Source: Notolepis coatsorum (Eukaryota > Chordata > Actinopteri > Aulopiformes > Paralepididae). From it: a stretch of 64,000 nt of DNA. Location: contig OZ020598.1 in NCBI GenBank assembly GCA_963971535.1, positions 98,267,674 to 98,331,673 of the forward strand. The letters run 5' to 3'. This document shows, piece after piece, positions 1 through 9,942 of the stretch (the first letter of the stretch is position 1; every line of letters starts with the position of its first letter). Under the pieces are notes generated by a model that was not told the DNA's origin, searched no databases, and saw only the letters and a list, made by a program, of their open reading frames with translations. A program made the translations under genes and the position numbers.

Positions 1-53
1 GGGAGAGTAGGAAACGCGCGGCAGGAGGAGGGAGGCAGGGATAACGCAGAGGA

Positions 54-1421
54 GTGCAGGCCGGTCCAAGGATGTTTGGTTTGTCAAGGCGTGCGGAGTG
101 CGTGTTGGTGATGGGCACTCTGGTAACGGTTTTCATATTAATGGCGGCAGGAGTTTTGTTTTATTTTTGGCCCCAGGCACCGGAACTTATAAATATAGAC
201 GTGGACAAGCGGGCGTTGCAGGAGCCTCACGCAAATAAATTTATAAAAATAGCAAGGGAGGTGGCGAAAAGTGCGAATAAGACTGATTGTTATGTGTGCG
301 GCCTAGCGCCGGAGTCTGCTGCAGCCGGTTTACCGCTTATGGCCCACCCAGTCACTGAGTGTCATAACTCTGTGTTGAGGGGATTTAATTTGCCTTTCCT
401 ATGTAAGGGAGTGAGTGAGGGGAGGATGGAGGCGTATCATAAGACGGGGCGGTTGCTAGGGGGTGAGACGGGGCAGGCTAGGTTGGATGTTAGGCCTATT
501 CCGGTGGCAGTTAGGCCGGAGGAGTTTACAAGATGTGAGGACGGCGAGAATGGTGTGTATGTGGGCACGCTGGGAAATTGTGTAGGGGGGGTGAGCCTGG
601 GGGCTGCAAAGGTGGCTGCACGGGCTCCCCCAGGTACGTATTGGATTTGTGGTGAGAATGCGTATGCAGCGTTGCCAGCGGGTTGGAAAGGAAGATGTGC
701 GTTGGGGTATCTGGTGCCGGCAATGAGGGTAACGGATGTCTTGCCGACGCACCCTGGGGCGAGGAAGACGCGGGCTGCGACTCATGCGAATCGTTTTTTC
801 AGGGTGGCGCTTCCTGCGTATGGGACGTATGCTAATATGAAGGAGATTGATCGTTTGGCTGCATTATTTGAGGACATGGCGGCCACAACAACAGAGGGGT
901 TTAGCCTAGAAAATGAGGAGATGCGGTCGTTGAGATTAATGGAGATGCAGACAAGGGCGGCAATGGATTTCTTGTTGGCAGCTTCGGGGGGTACGTGTGC
1001 GTTGATTGGTCAGGAATGCTGCACATATGTGCCCGCAAATGATGAGATAGGGATGCCGGACGTGATAGCACATTTGAGGAACATTACGAGGGATCTCCAT
1101 GACTCTCGGGTGAGTTCGTGGGAGGATTGGGGTCAGGAGCAGTTGGGGTATATAGGTTGGGTGATAGTTAAATACGTTCTCTATGCAGTGGTGATATTTG
1201 TGGTATTGGTTGTGTGTGTGTCGGTGATTAGAGCATGCTTTGGGTGTCTGATTAGGACTCTCTGCGCAGCCGGTCCGGCGGTGGAGAAGTCACTCCGCTC
1301 GGCTGCACCTGTTATGACTAAGATAATGGCGGTAGAGGAGGATGACGAAGGGGGCCGAGCGGAGGTGGGCGTTCCGTTGGTGCCGAGGTACCATGAGTAC
1401 GCCCTGTCTGTCATTTTTTGA
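54..1421 (+). CDS. env: Retroviral envelope-like glycoprotein (SU+TM), intact ORF
   Basis: The 455-residue ORF has the layout of a gamma-type retroviral Env, which is made as one membrane precursor, cut into surface and transmembrane subunits, and drives membrane fusion. Visible: a hydrophobic signal or anchor at about 17-39; a CxxC motif at 79-82, next to an N-glycosylation sequon at 75; a furin-type RxxR at 237-240; a CX6CC motif at 315-323, preceded by a segment resembling the conserved region before CX6CC in gamma-type TM subunits; a second sequon (NIT); a membrane span at about 366-393; and a cytoplasmic tail of about 60 residues. The start may be codon 1 or the Met at codon 7. No stop or frameshift is seen. 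The DNA is G/T-rich, unlike the A-rich gag-pol downstream. It could be the env of an upstream provirus, a captured single-copy env, or part of the same element as gag-pol. Confidence 0.88.
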   Translation: MQAGPRMFGLSRRAECVLVMGTLVTVFILMAAGVLFYFWPQAPELINIDVDKRALQEPHANKFIKIAREVAKSANKTDCYVCGLAPESAAAGLPLMAHPVTECHNSVLRGFNLPFLCKGVSEGRMEAYHKTGRLLGGETGQARLDVRPIPVAVRPEEFTRCEDGENGVYVGTLGNCVGGVSLGAAKVAARAPPGTYWICGENAYAALPAGWKGRCALGYLVPAMRVTDVLPTHPGARKTRAATHANRFFRVALPAYGTYANMKEIDRLAALFEDMAATTTEGFSLENEEMRSLRLMEMQTRAAMDFLLAASGGTCALIGQECCTYVPANDEIGMPDVIAHLRNITRDLHDSRVSSWEDWGQEQLGYIGWVIVKYVLYAVVIFVVLVVCVSVIRACFGCLIRTLCAAGPAVEKSLRSAAPVMTKIMAVEEDDEGGRAEVGVPLVPRYHEYALSVIF

Positions 1422-2511
1422 TCTGGACTGCTGGACAGTCTGGGTCGATGGGTGGGGGATGGGGTGTGCAGGGGGGTATGGTGCTGGGGGGACGTGCCTG
1501 GGGATATTATAAAAGTAATGTTGTTTTTGTGAATGAGTTTTTGTTTCCATAGTAGGTACACGGAGAAGGAATGGGTTGAGAGTTGTTAGGTCCCTGGGGT
1601 CTGGTGCTGAGTCTGTACGGTTATGCATGACCGTTTAGCAGGGCACTGGGCTTCCTGGGGTTAGTGACAAGGTGGGGTGCCTGGGCGTTAACTACCTTGT
1701 ACCTGTGGTGAGGTTATCCTGTCCTCTGTGGGGAGTCTGTAATGGACGCTTCGGAAAACGGAGGGTGGGGCCTCGCGGCGTGCAGGGAGTGATGTCGGAA
1801 GGTGCGTAAAAACAAATGTTAGTGGACACGTGTCTGAGGAGGACAAGTGTCCACTGGGGGGAAGTAGTATTGAAAAATGGAAACATGATGATTGAATGAA
1901 ATGTGTAATCAAGATGGTGACACTAATCAAAAAATTTGTGATTTTCGAGGTGAAACAGAATATTGGAGCGGGACCACGGGGAAAACATCGGAAAGCGGAA
2001 ATTCAACGAAGGAGGGATCAACATAGAAGCGGAAATAAGGGAGTAGACACCGGAAACGCAAACACCACTGTCAATCACAACATCTCTCAAAAATTTGAAA
2101 AGATTGTATGAATTAAGTAAAGGATTATTCATACTGTTGATAAAAAATCTCTCAAATATTAGATGTGGTATGAATATTAGATAGAAGATATATTCATACT
2201 GAAAAAACGGAGTAAAGTGAAATTCCAGTTGAAAAATTAAAAAGAACTGTTGTATTTTGTGCTCTATTTTTCAGCAGTTCTGCCAGGCAACGAGGGCACC
2301 GCAAGTCAGGTAAGACTACAGATCACCAGTGAAAAGGGAAAGAAGAGAATAGACAGGGCTACAAGTACCGTTAGCGGTTGTTCGAGTAGGAGATAGTCAC
2401 AAAAAGCATAGACACCTACACTTAGACAGGGAATACAAAGATCACTCTTGCCTGCTACCATTTTTAAAAATAAAATAAGACACAGAAAGAGGAATTAAAA
2501 ACCTCTAGTAC
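1422..2511 (+). other. Non-coding interval between env and gag
   Basis: This 1.1-kb stretch has no convincing ORF. A TATA-like TATAAAA lies near 1508. The segment from about 1900 is A/T-rich, with repeated short motifs such as TATTCATACTG. No part matches the LTR-like sequence downstream of pol, and I found no clear primer-binding site. It therefore does not look like an LTR separating two proviruses, although a diverged LTR cannot be excluded by eye. Confidence 0.5.
2261..2316 (+). promoter_or_regulatory. Candidate splice acceptor and donor bounding a 35-nt mini-exon
   Basis: A pyrimidine-rich acceptor ending in TTTTTCAG at 2274 is followed 35 nt later by a strong donor, CAG|GTAAGA, with GT at 2310-2311. 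The pair lies about 200 nt before the gag start. Retroviruses place a major splice donor in the gag leader, and an acceptor in front of it would let an upstream exon join here. This is a sequence-motif call only. Confidence 0.35.
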
Positions 2512-4911
2512 ATGAGAAGAAGAAACGCATATAGAAAAATGACAACGGAGGCAAATAAAGATGTGAGTACACCAATTGGTTGGATGGAGGATAACCCGAT
2601 ACAAGTGCTTGCTAAAAATAATCCTTACACAGAGGACAATCCTTACTATGTGGAAAGACTTATTGAATTATCAGAGAAATGGAATAAAAGATGGCCACAC
2701 ATCACCAAACCCTGGCCTATTGAGGGCTCTTTTGATTTAGAAATAATATCAGATCTGAATGCTCTAATTAGGACATATAGAACGGAAGAGGAAAAAGTGG
2801 GAAAGCTGACAAAGAGAGGGAAAAAACGCATGTTAGAAATGGACACCTTATCAAAATTCGCTCGGGAAGCTGAGAGAAGGAAGAGTATGGTTGAGGACAG
2901 TTTGACTGTCAATAAGGAGGCCCTGCCGACAGAGGAGCTAGCTCCCATTCTGATCACTCCCCTGGCCCCTAAAAGGACAATAGTCATCTCCCAAAAAGCA
3001 CCTGAGGTAATTATAGCACCTCCACCATATGCTAGCAGGAATAGGGAACCAATCTACCCTATCCTGCCTGTAATAGACATGGAGAGCCAATACGAGATAA
3101 CCAATAATAGCGGCAGTAGAACGGAGATGGGACGGGCAGTGACCACAATCACCCTAACACCTGAAGTAGACGAAACGGACCAGGAGAGAAGAAGGGAGCG
3201 AGACGTTCAGTCCCACAGTATTCCTTATCCCAGGGCGGCGGAGAGATATCGAGACGAGGAGAGATATCGAGACGAAAAGAGACACCGATGCAAACATGTA
3301 CCGCTCAATGCCGCACAGAAAGAAATTCTCTGGGCGGAAGGAGAGGGACGCCGAAGCGATGACATCAGGGCTTGGGATGACCAAATAGAAAGTCTATACG
3401 ATAGAGATCTCAGCCCCAGAAGAGACTATCCCCGGGAGAGGTCAAGACAAGCTCCCAGCTATCGCCGGTCCACTTCCCCCGAAGCCCGCGAATCCTGGGA
3501 AGACACAGAGGACGAGGACCAGACATGGGAGCCCCAGACCAAGTATCAGGAGAAAGACAGAGAACGAGAGGAAGAGGAGAGAAGGGAGAGACTCATCAAA
3601 GTAGTGACGCCGAAGACCTTACCTGCTCAAAGATACTCTACAACACTCTCCGTGCCCTCACCTTCCCTCGAAGGAAGCAATCGGCGGATGAAACTGACGG
3701 CTACCATGGAGGAATTAAAGCGACGACATCATGGGATGAGTAAGGAAAACCGAGAGCTGGAAGCACAGATACAGGCCTACCAAGAGGCAAAAGACACTGA
3801 TTCCGAGGGATACCGAGCAATCGGCGAACGCTGGAGAAGGGGCACCGACGCACGAACAGAATTGGAAGACCAAATGAGAGAAGCAAGAGATGAAATCAAA
3901 GTGTTGAAAAAGGCGGAAGAAAAAAGAGTGACCAGATCCAGTACCCGAGAGCCTACGGTCAACATACAACCCTTGATGATAAGACATCAGGGATTGGAGT
4001 ACCAGCCATGGAATGCTTCAGACATGTCCCAAATATCGGAGAAGTTGCCCTCCCTCCAGAATGGGGCTTTTCCATGGATTGCCAAGCTGGAGGAAATAAT
4101 GGTAGGCCAACAGCTGGCTATCGGCGATGTCAAGCGACTACTCTCTCACAAAGTAGGAGTCGCTGGCATGGAAGAACTGCTAACCAAGGCTGCCATGGTG
4201 CGGTATGTAGTGTCTGGAGCCCACGACCAGGACCTCTTCGCCGCTCACCGAGGAGCACTGTGGCGGGTCCTGCGAGAGACCTATCACACCCTGATGCATC
4301 CAGATAAGATCCACATTGGTGCGTTGGGACCTGATACCCCCCCCAGAGAGTATGTGGCACAAGCCTACGCCACCTGGAGAGACATGACCGGCCAAGACCC
4401 TGCACAAAATCCAATGGGAGAGGCGATGCTAAGAGAGAAAATACAGAAGGGCCTCTCCAATGAGGTGAGACAGAAATTGAACGAAGTGGTGTGCCTGGGA
4501 AGCCTTCCGTTAAATGCATACCTGGAGAACGTGAGCCATCAAGTGGAGCTGCACAGGAAGAAGGAACAACAGGCCAAAGACAAAGAAACGGCAAGTCAGC
4601 GAAAGCTCATGTACCAACAGCCGGTCGAGGCAGTCAAGATGGTAGAGTACCTCCAAGCCCTGGTACAAGCCACACCACCCAGAGCCGAGACGGGGAATAG
4701 TGGACAACTGAACAACCAGGAAACAGCACAGCCCACAAAACAGGAAGCACCGGCACCCATACAACAACAGAATCAGCGGGGATCGAACTGGCAGCCCCGA
4801 GGAGGGAATGGACGTCCAAGAGGAGGATCGTCTGGATGGCCGGCATCGGCTGAGTGCTGGCTTGTGGAGAACTCGGCCATCTTGCCCGATACTGTGACAA
4901 AGGGTGGCTAG
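2512..4911 (+). CDS. gag: Retroviral Gag polyprotein, frame-broken at the zinc knuckle
   Basis: This is the structural precursor of a retrovirus-like element. The N-terminal third is charged and carries a PPPY late-domain motif at 170-173, of the kind that recruits ESCRT/NEDD4-type factors for budding. It is followed by an Arg/Glu-rich region with RYRDEERYRDEKRH-type repeats and a predicted coiled coil at about 395-480. The capsid-like part, about 490-690, ends in a region resembling the major homology region of gamma/epsilon-type Gags. The tail is Gln/Pro/Arg-Gly-rich, like nucleocapsid. The frame runs on to 4911, but the expected CCHC knuckle is split: its first Cys is in this frame and the rest lies one register away, in the frame shared with pol. 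That suggests a single-base indel in this copy. A second possible start is Met at 2536. Confidence 0.88.
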   Translation: MRRRNAYRKMTTEANKDVSTPIGWMEDNPIQVLAKNNPYTEDNPYYVERLIELSEKWNKRWPHITKPWPIEGSFDLEIISDLNALIRTYRTEEEKVGKLTKRGKKRMLEMDTLSKFAREAERRKSMVEDSLTVNKEALPTEELAPILITPLAPKRTIVISQKAPEVIIAPPPYASRNREPIYPILPVIDMESQYEITNNSGSRTEMGRAVTTITLTPEVDETDQERRRERDVQSHSIPYPRAAERYRDEERYRDEKRHRCKHVPLNAAQKEILWAEGEGRRSDDIRAWDDQIESLYDRDLSPRRDYPRERSRQAPSYRRSTSPEARESWEDTEDEDQTWEPQTKYQEKDREREEEERRERLIKVVTPKTLPAQRYSTTLSVPSPSLEGSNRRMKLTATMEELKRRHHGMSKENRELEAQIQAYQEAKDTDSEGYRAIGERWRRGTDARTELEDQMREARDEIKVLKKAEEKRVTRSSTREPTVNIQPLMIRHQGLEYQPWNASDMSQISEKLPSLQNGAFPWIAKLEEIMVGQQLAIGDVKRLLSHKVGVAGMEELLTKAAMVRYVVSGAHDQDLFAAHRGALWRVLRETYHTLMHPDKIHIGALGPDTPPREYVAQAYATWRDMTGQDPAQNPMGEAMLREKIQKGLSNEVRQKLNEVVCLGSLPLNAYLENVSHQVELHRKKEQQAKDKETASQRKLMYQQPVEAVKMVEYLQALVQATPPRAETGNSGQLNNQETAQPTKQEAPAPIQQQNQRGSNWQPRGGNGRPRGGSSGWPASAECWLVENSAILPDTVTKGG

Positions 4912-5111
4912 CCAGCCCCAGGGGTCGAGGAAATAACAGAGGAGGTGGCCGAGGAAGAAACGGCCGACTCCAGGATCAGTGGTACGGACCGAACCAATAC
5001 CAGACCCAAAACCAATACCAGACCCAAGACCAAAGCCAGACCCAAGACCAGAACCAGCAACAGAACATGGGCCCAGTAAATCCATCCAGGGGGCCGGAAC
5101 AGATGTTCTGA
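4854..5111 (+). CDS. gag: Gag C-terminal tail in the pol frame (knuckle remainder and Gln/Thr-rich tail)
   Basis: This frame holds the CGELGH...C part of the zinc knuckle, an Arg/Gly-rich nucleic-acid-binding stretch, and repeats of the type Q-(N/D)-Q-x-Q-T-Q. It overlaps the end of the 2512 ORF and ends at TGA 5109-5111, in the same frame as pol. The first ATG at 4854 is unlikely to be a real start; the segment is best read as the natural Gag end displaced by an indel. Confidence 0.7.
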   Translation: MLACGELGHLARYCDKGWLASPRGRGNNRGGGRGRNGRLQDQWYGPNQYQTQNQYQTQDQSQTQDQNQQQNMGPVNPSRGPEQMF

Positions 5112-5132
5112 CGAGGCCCAGATAGTTCAATG
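5109..5132 (+). promoter_or_regulatory. In-frame UGA between gag and pol (readthrough candidate)
   Basis: The Gag tail ends in TGA followed by CGA. The same frame is open from there through the first pol ATG at 5130, only 18 nt later. Gamma- and epsilon-type retroviruses express Pol by suppressing one stop codon between in-frame gag and pol. A run of seven G lies just downstream, but I cannot confirm a pseudoknot by eye. Confidence 0.5.
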
Positions 5133-8100
5133 GGGGGGTGCCAGCTGTCATTGTCACACTTAAGGGAGGAACCAATAGTGCACGTAGCGGTGAATAATAA
5201 ATCTGTCAGGATGATGGCAGACACCGGGGCGGCGTACACTGTGGTCCAACTTAAAGATGCGACACACCTGCCCATGTCCGGTCGATATGTACGGACCATT
5301 GGATTTGAGGGAATAAAAAAGCTGATTCCAGTGACAGAACCTGTCACCCTGAAGTACAGAGGCAAAGAGGCGACTGTTTCCATCTTGGTCTCCGACACCG
5401 CACCCATCGGCTTACTGGGCAGGGACGGCCTTGGTATGCTGGGGATGAACATTCTATGCACGCCTGATGGTTGTGTAATCGACGTCCCAGAAGACCAATA
5501 CTATCAAATGATGCAAAGGACGGACCCCCGACCACCGGAAGTATACTGGTTGGGGAACCTAAGCCAGGAGTTGCTCGGACCAGCGTTGGAATGGGAGACC
5601 TTCATCACCGCCAATATGCCATCGGCGAGGAACCCAGAGACACCATACCACTGCACTCTACAATACTATAAAGATGCGGATGAAAGACAAGCCGAGGAGT
5701 GGATGAGAAATCAACCAGAGGAGGTGCAGCTCAACGCCACCAGCATAGTGATGGGTCCCCAAGGAGCAGCAATACGGCTTGCACGAAGCAACTATCTACA
5801 AAAGGAACACGAGATCACAGACAGCGTTCCCCACGTGACGCTAAAAGTGACCGACTCGTGCGACCAACAACACATCGGAAGGATGATGAAAGAGGCAGAA
5901 GGAATAAAGTTCGAACAGACGACGGAGAACCGACTCATATGGATAAGCCCGGACAAACGGTTCGTCAAGATAATGATTCAAGGCACAGGGATGGGACGTC
6001 CCCAGACGGTGCAGCTGTCACAGGAGACAGTAGAAGAAACCCCCCAGAAATTGAGCCTCCAGGAGGAGATGATGGGGGCCATACCAGAAGTGCTGTGGTC
6101 GAAACATAGCACCGACATTGGACTGATCAAATCTGCTCAACCAGTGAGGGTGGAGCTTAGACCAGGAGCAACCCTGCCCTGGAAAAGTCAGTACCCACTG
6201 AAGGAAAAAGCGGTGGCCGGAATCGAGCCACAAATCAAAGGACTTCTAGAAGCCGGGGTACTACGAAAGACAAAGAGCCCCAAGAGCAACACGCCGTTGC
6301 TGCCAGTGGAGAAACCTGACACCTCGTACCGTCTGGTACACGACTTGAGGGCCGTCAATGAGGTTTTAATTGACTATCCCGCCGATGTCCCAGATCCCCA
6401 CACACTACTGACATTCATCCCGCCGCAAGCTGAGTATTTTACGGTTATAGATTTGTGTAGCGCCTATTTTAGCGTACCTTTGAGCAAAGAGTGCCAGCAT
6501 TTTTTTGGTTTTACCTATAAGAATGAGCATTATGAGTACACTAGGCTCCCACAGGGATTAAAGCATTCCCCACACATCTTTAACAAGATCTTGAGAGAGG
6601 ATCTGGACGGGTTAGACCTGAGATTGAAATCCAGAGTCATTCAGTATATGGACGATATTATCTTGTGTGCCGACGATCAGACAACATGTCACAAGGAATC
6701 TATCGAACTATTGCAACTACTAGCAGAGAAGGGACACAAGGTGTCTTTGAAAAAATTGCAGTACTGTCAACCTAAAGTAGCATATCTAGGTCAAACGATT
6801 TCAAAAGGCCACCGAGCTATTACAGAGGAACATTTGGTGGCTATTAAGAAAGCTCCAAAGCCAGTGACTGTAAGACAGATGATGATGTTTTTGGGAATCG
6901 TCGGGTATAGTTCCACTTGGGTGGAGAATTATACAGAACTAGTAGGGCCTTTAAGAGCTATGATAAAAGTTTGCGGAAATGATAAATTGAGTGCTAAAGT
7001 AACCTGGACTGAGGAGGGCCTGAGGGCATTTGAGACCATAAAGACCCGTATGTTAGCTGCCCCGGCCTTGACTTTGCCTGATTATACCAAGCAGTTCATA
7101 CTGTATGTCTCTTCCTCTTCAGATCAGAGGTATGCATGCGCAGTACTGGCACAAAACACCGGAGTGGGGATCCATCCACAACCAATAGGATACTACTCCA
7201 TCGCCTATTCAGAGGTGGAAATGGGAATGCCTCCGTGCTACCGAGATTGCGCCGGAGTCTTCCTGATGTACGAGAAAGCTGCAAGTATCATGATGGGGTA
7301 TCCAGTCAATATTATGGTAGGACATGCGATCCAAAATTTGTTGGAATCTGGTAAATCTGCACTAACGATACCCCGTCTGAAAAATTATTACAGGATTTTG
7401 GAACAGGAAGATGTTACTTTGACTAGGTGTTCCATAGTGAACCCAGCGCAGACCCTTCCTAAGCCTGAGGATGGAGAACCTCACGACTGTGTGGCGGCAG
7501 CTGAGAGGTACTCCAGGCTTAGAGCTGACTTGCAGGCTTTCCCGTTTAGCAGTCCTGATTTGGAACTATGGACAGACGGCTCATGTTACAGAGTTGGAGA
7601 GGACCTAAAAGCAGGTTACTCTGTAGTAAAATCACAAGGTGATGGGTTTGTCGTAGCAAAGGCCGAAGCCTTGACACAACCCTGTTCAGCTCAGCTGGCG
7701 GAACTAGTCGCTCTGACGGAAGCGTGCAAAATGGCAGAAGGCAAGAGCTGTAATATCTACACGGATAGTAGCTACGCACAGAATATCAGTTTTCTCTACG
7801 GAGCGGTGTGGAAAGGGCGAGGTTTTAAGAGAGCAGATGGTACCGCCATAAGACACTGTAGTCAGATAACCGATTTGTTGGAAGCAATAATGAAACCCAA
7901 ACGAATTGCGATTATCAAATGTGCTGCCCATCAGTCTGATGAGTCTAAGGTGACCAGAGGTAACAACATGGCAGATGTCGCTGCCAAGCAAGTGACAGGT
8001 GCGGACAGAGCAGGTAAGGTATTGGTTATCACACATGAGGTGGAGTTGGAAGATAAGATTACTTACAAAGATGTTTTGACCTTTCAGGAAGAGGCGAGTC

Positions 8101-9467
8101 AGGTGGAGAGAAATCTCTGGTCAGCAAGGGGGGCTAGTAGAGATGGGACAGGTTTGTGGCGGAACCATGAGGGACTTGTGGTTGCACCAACTGGCCTGGT
8201 CGGACTGCTGATCCAAACTGCGCATGAGTTCTGTCATGCCCACCGGAGAGAGGTGAGTAGGAAAATTGAGGAGTATGGGTTTTGGGCGCCAAACCTGCTA
8301 CGGCAGATTGATTGTGTAATAAGTAGATGTGCAATTTGCTTGAAGAACAATGCACGCAGAGGGATCGTTGTGTCTCCGGGACACATCCCCACCCCAAATG
8401 GCCCAATGAGAGAACTTGTGATTGACTATGTAGACATGATAAAACCGATTAACCAAAAAAGGTACATTCTTGTCGTGGTGTGTCGATTTTCAAAGTGGGT
8501 GGAGGCTTGCGCGACTAAACATAAGGATGCTGCCTCAGTGGCTAAGTTCTTATGCCGTGAGGTAGTAAGCCGTTACGGAATTCCAGATAAAATCTGCAGT
8601 GATAATGGAAAAGAATTTGTGGACAAAACTGTACGTTTAGTACTCCAACAGATGGGGATAAAACAGCGTTTCGGGTCCGTTTACCACCCTCAGAGCCAGG
8701 GGGCTGTGGAACGCATGAACGGGGTACTTAAGAACAAATTGGTTAAGATCTGTCAACACACCGGTCTAAACTGGCTGAGCGCGTTACCGTTAGCATTAAT
8801 GGCTTGTAGATCTAGCGAGATCCGGGGCCTGCGTTTAACTCCGCACGAAATGTTGTTTGGCCGATGTATGGTTGTGCCCGGATTGCGCGCAGCAGGAAAA
8901 GGTCCGAGTTTGGATATTCTAGACCACGAGATGCGTGAGTACGTGAAGTACATGTCAAAGCTCCACGGGGCAATCTATGATTATGTCTCTAGTAAACGAG
9001 AGACAGAGGAGGAGGAGGATAGGCGGAATGTTCCCCAGATAGTACCAGGGGACTACGTTTATGTTAAAGTGTTCAGACGCAAGTGGTATGGCGCGCGGCG
9101 GGAAGGACCGTACGAGGTCGTAAGAGCTACGGAAAGAGCGCTACAGGTAAAAGGATCTTCAATGTGGTTTCACCTTTCGCATTGCGTAAAAGCCCTGCAA
9201 GATGGGCAAGAATTGGAATCCGAACCCCTGTTCATTGATCAAGAACAGGAGGAAAGGCACGACGAAGGGGAGAATGAAGACGATTATGGGGAGCCAGACA
9301 GAGGAGATCATGAATTGGAATTGGAAAATGATGATTTTTCCTCTGTGGATTTTGGCGGAGTACCAACAGCGGAACCAAGGACGCTGGAGGAGAGAGCGAT
9401 TAGCGCAAATGCAACGGAAGAGACACGGCCAAAAAGGGTTATCAATAGACCTCAGAGGTTTCAGTGA
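5130..9467 (+). CDS. pol: Retroviral Pol polyprotein (protease, RT, RNase H, integrase)
   Basis: The 1445-residue ORF is intact and in the usual retroviral order. The protease active site DTGA is at 31-34, with a GRD near its C-terminal side. The RT has a YMDD box at 506-509. RNase H has catalytic-type acids at TDGS (Asp816) and YTDSS, and a conserved MADVAAK segment. Integrase has a zinc-binding HHCC region beginning at about 1032, a D-D-35-E triad at Asp1099, Asp1158 and Glu1194, and a GPY/F-type C-terminal module. The last 90 or so residues are acidic. Together these would mature virion proteins, copy RNA to DNA and insert it. The intact frame contrasts with the broken gag. The lineage looks gamma/epsilon-like, but placing it needs a phylogeny. 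Confidence 0.93.
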   Translation: MGGCQLSLSHLREEPIVHVAVNNKSVRMMADTGAAYTVVQLKDATHLPMSGRYVRTIGFEGIKKLIPVTEPVTLKYRGKEATVSILVSDTAPIGLLGRDGLGMLGMNILCTPDGCVIDVPEDQYYQMMQRTDPRPPEVYWLGNLSQELLGPALEWETFITANMPSARNPETPYHCTLQYYKDADERQAEEWMRNQPEEVQLNATSIVMGPQGAAIRLARSNYLQKEHEITDSVPHVTLKVTDSCDQQHIGRMMKEAEGIKFEQTTENRLIWISPDKRFVKIMIQGTGMGRPQTVQLSQETVEETPQKLSLQEEMMGAIPEVLWSKHSTDIGLIKSAQPVRVELRPGATLPWKSQYPLKEKAVAGIEPQIKGLLEAGVLRKTKSPKSNTPLLPVEKPDTSYRLVHDLRAVNEVLIDYPADVPDPHTLLTFIPPQAEYFTVIDLCSAYFSVPLSKECQHFFGFTYKNEHYEYTRLPQGLKHSPHIFNKILREDLDGLDLRLKSRVIQYMDDIILCADDQTTCHKESIELLQLLAEKGHKVSLKKLQYCQPKVAYLGQTISKGHRAITEEHLVAIKKAPKPVTVRQMMMFLGIVGYSSTWVENYTELVGPLRAMIKVCGNDKLSAKVTWTEEGLRAFETIKTRMLAAPALTLPDYTKQFILYVSSSSDQRYACAVLAQNTGVGIHPQPIGYYSIAYSEVEMGMPPCYRDCAGVFLMYEKAASIMMGYPVNIMVGHAIQNLLESGKSALTIPRLKNYYRILEQEDVTLTRCSIVNPAQTLPKPEDGEPHDCVAAAERYSRLRADLQAFPFSSPDLELWTDGSCYRVGEDLKAGYSVVKSQGDGFVVAKAEALTQPCSAQLAELVALTEACKMAEGKSCNIYTDSSYAQNISFLYGAVWKGRGFKRADGTAIRHCSQITDLLEAIMKPKRIAIIKCAAHQSDESKVTRGNNMADVAAKQVTGADRAGKVLVITHEVELEDKITYKDVLTFQEEASQVERNLWSARGASRDGTGLWRNHEGLVVAPTGLVGLLIQTAHEFCHAHRREVSRKIEEYGFWAPNLLRQIDCVISRCAICLKNNARRGIVVSPGHIPTPNGPMRELVIDYVDMIKPINQKRYILVVVCRFSKWVEACATKHKDAASVAKFLCREVVSRYGIPDKICSDNGKEFVDKTVRLVLQQMGIKQRFGSVYHPQSQGAVERMNGVLKNKLVKICQHTGLNWLSALPLALMACRSSEIRGLRLTPHEMLFGRCMVVPGLRAAGKGPSLDILDHEMREYVKYMSKLHGAIYDYVSSKRETEEEEDRRNVPQIVPGDYVYVKVFRRKWYGARREGPYEVVRATERALQVKGSSMWFHLSHCVKALQDGQELESEPLFIDQEQEERHDEGENEDDYGEPDRGDHELELENDDFSSVDFGGVPTAEPRTLEERAISANATEETRPKRVINRPQRFQ

Positions 9468-9942
9468 GGATAACTGGTAGAATTGCAGCTAAGAGGAAAT
9501 AGACCTCAGAAGGTCTTTTGCGAAGGAGAAATTCAGTGTTTATATGTTTATGGTTTAAGTCTCCTTCGGGTTTTTATTAGAACTGTTAGTCTTATATTGG
9601 TGTGAGGTAAATCTTTTCTTGCAGAGTCCATTACACAAAATAGACATATTTGGTAATTACATGGATAATGTATAGTCTTAAACGAAATAAGCTGAGAATG
9701 GTACGATCATCTTTTTGTATAAAGAGACGGACCTAGACTGGATGTCATAATAATAACTGATAATGTGTATAACTGTGCAAGAAGAAGAGGTAAGTGGAAT
9801 TTTGGAATTTTTTGGATTTTTGGATTAAAAGAAAAAAAAATAAAAATAAAAAAAATTGTTTATATTTTATGGAAATATTATATCATTTTGATTTTGAAAT
9901 TTACTGGTTACATAATGAGGGTAGACCCCTCAGAGAAGGGAT
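9468..9942 (+). other. Short non-coding interval between pol and the 3' LTR, no env
   Basis: A retrovirus would normally carry env here, but only about 475 A/T-rich nt remain and none encode Env. A pyrimidine-rich acceptor ending TTCTTGCAG at 9624 and a strong donor AG|GTAAGT at 9790 bound a possible 165-nt exon. A purine run AGAGAAGGGA just before 9943 is a plausible polypurine tract for plus-strand priming. Confidence 0.5.

Noticed and set aside
54-1421. Assignment to a named captured fish env gene
   Set aside because: The domain layout fits several env lineages; without a search I cannot name one.
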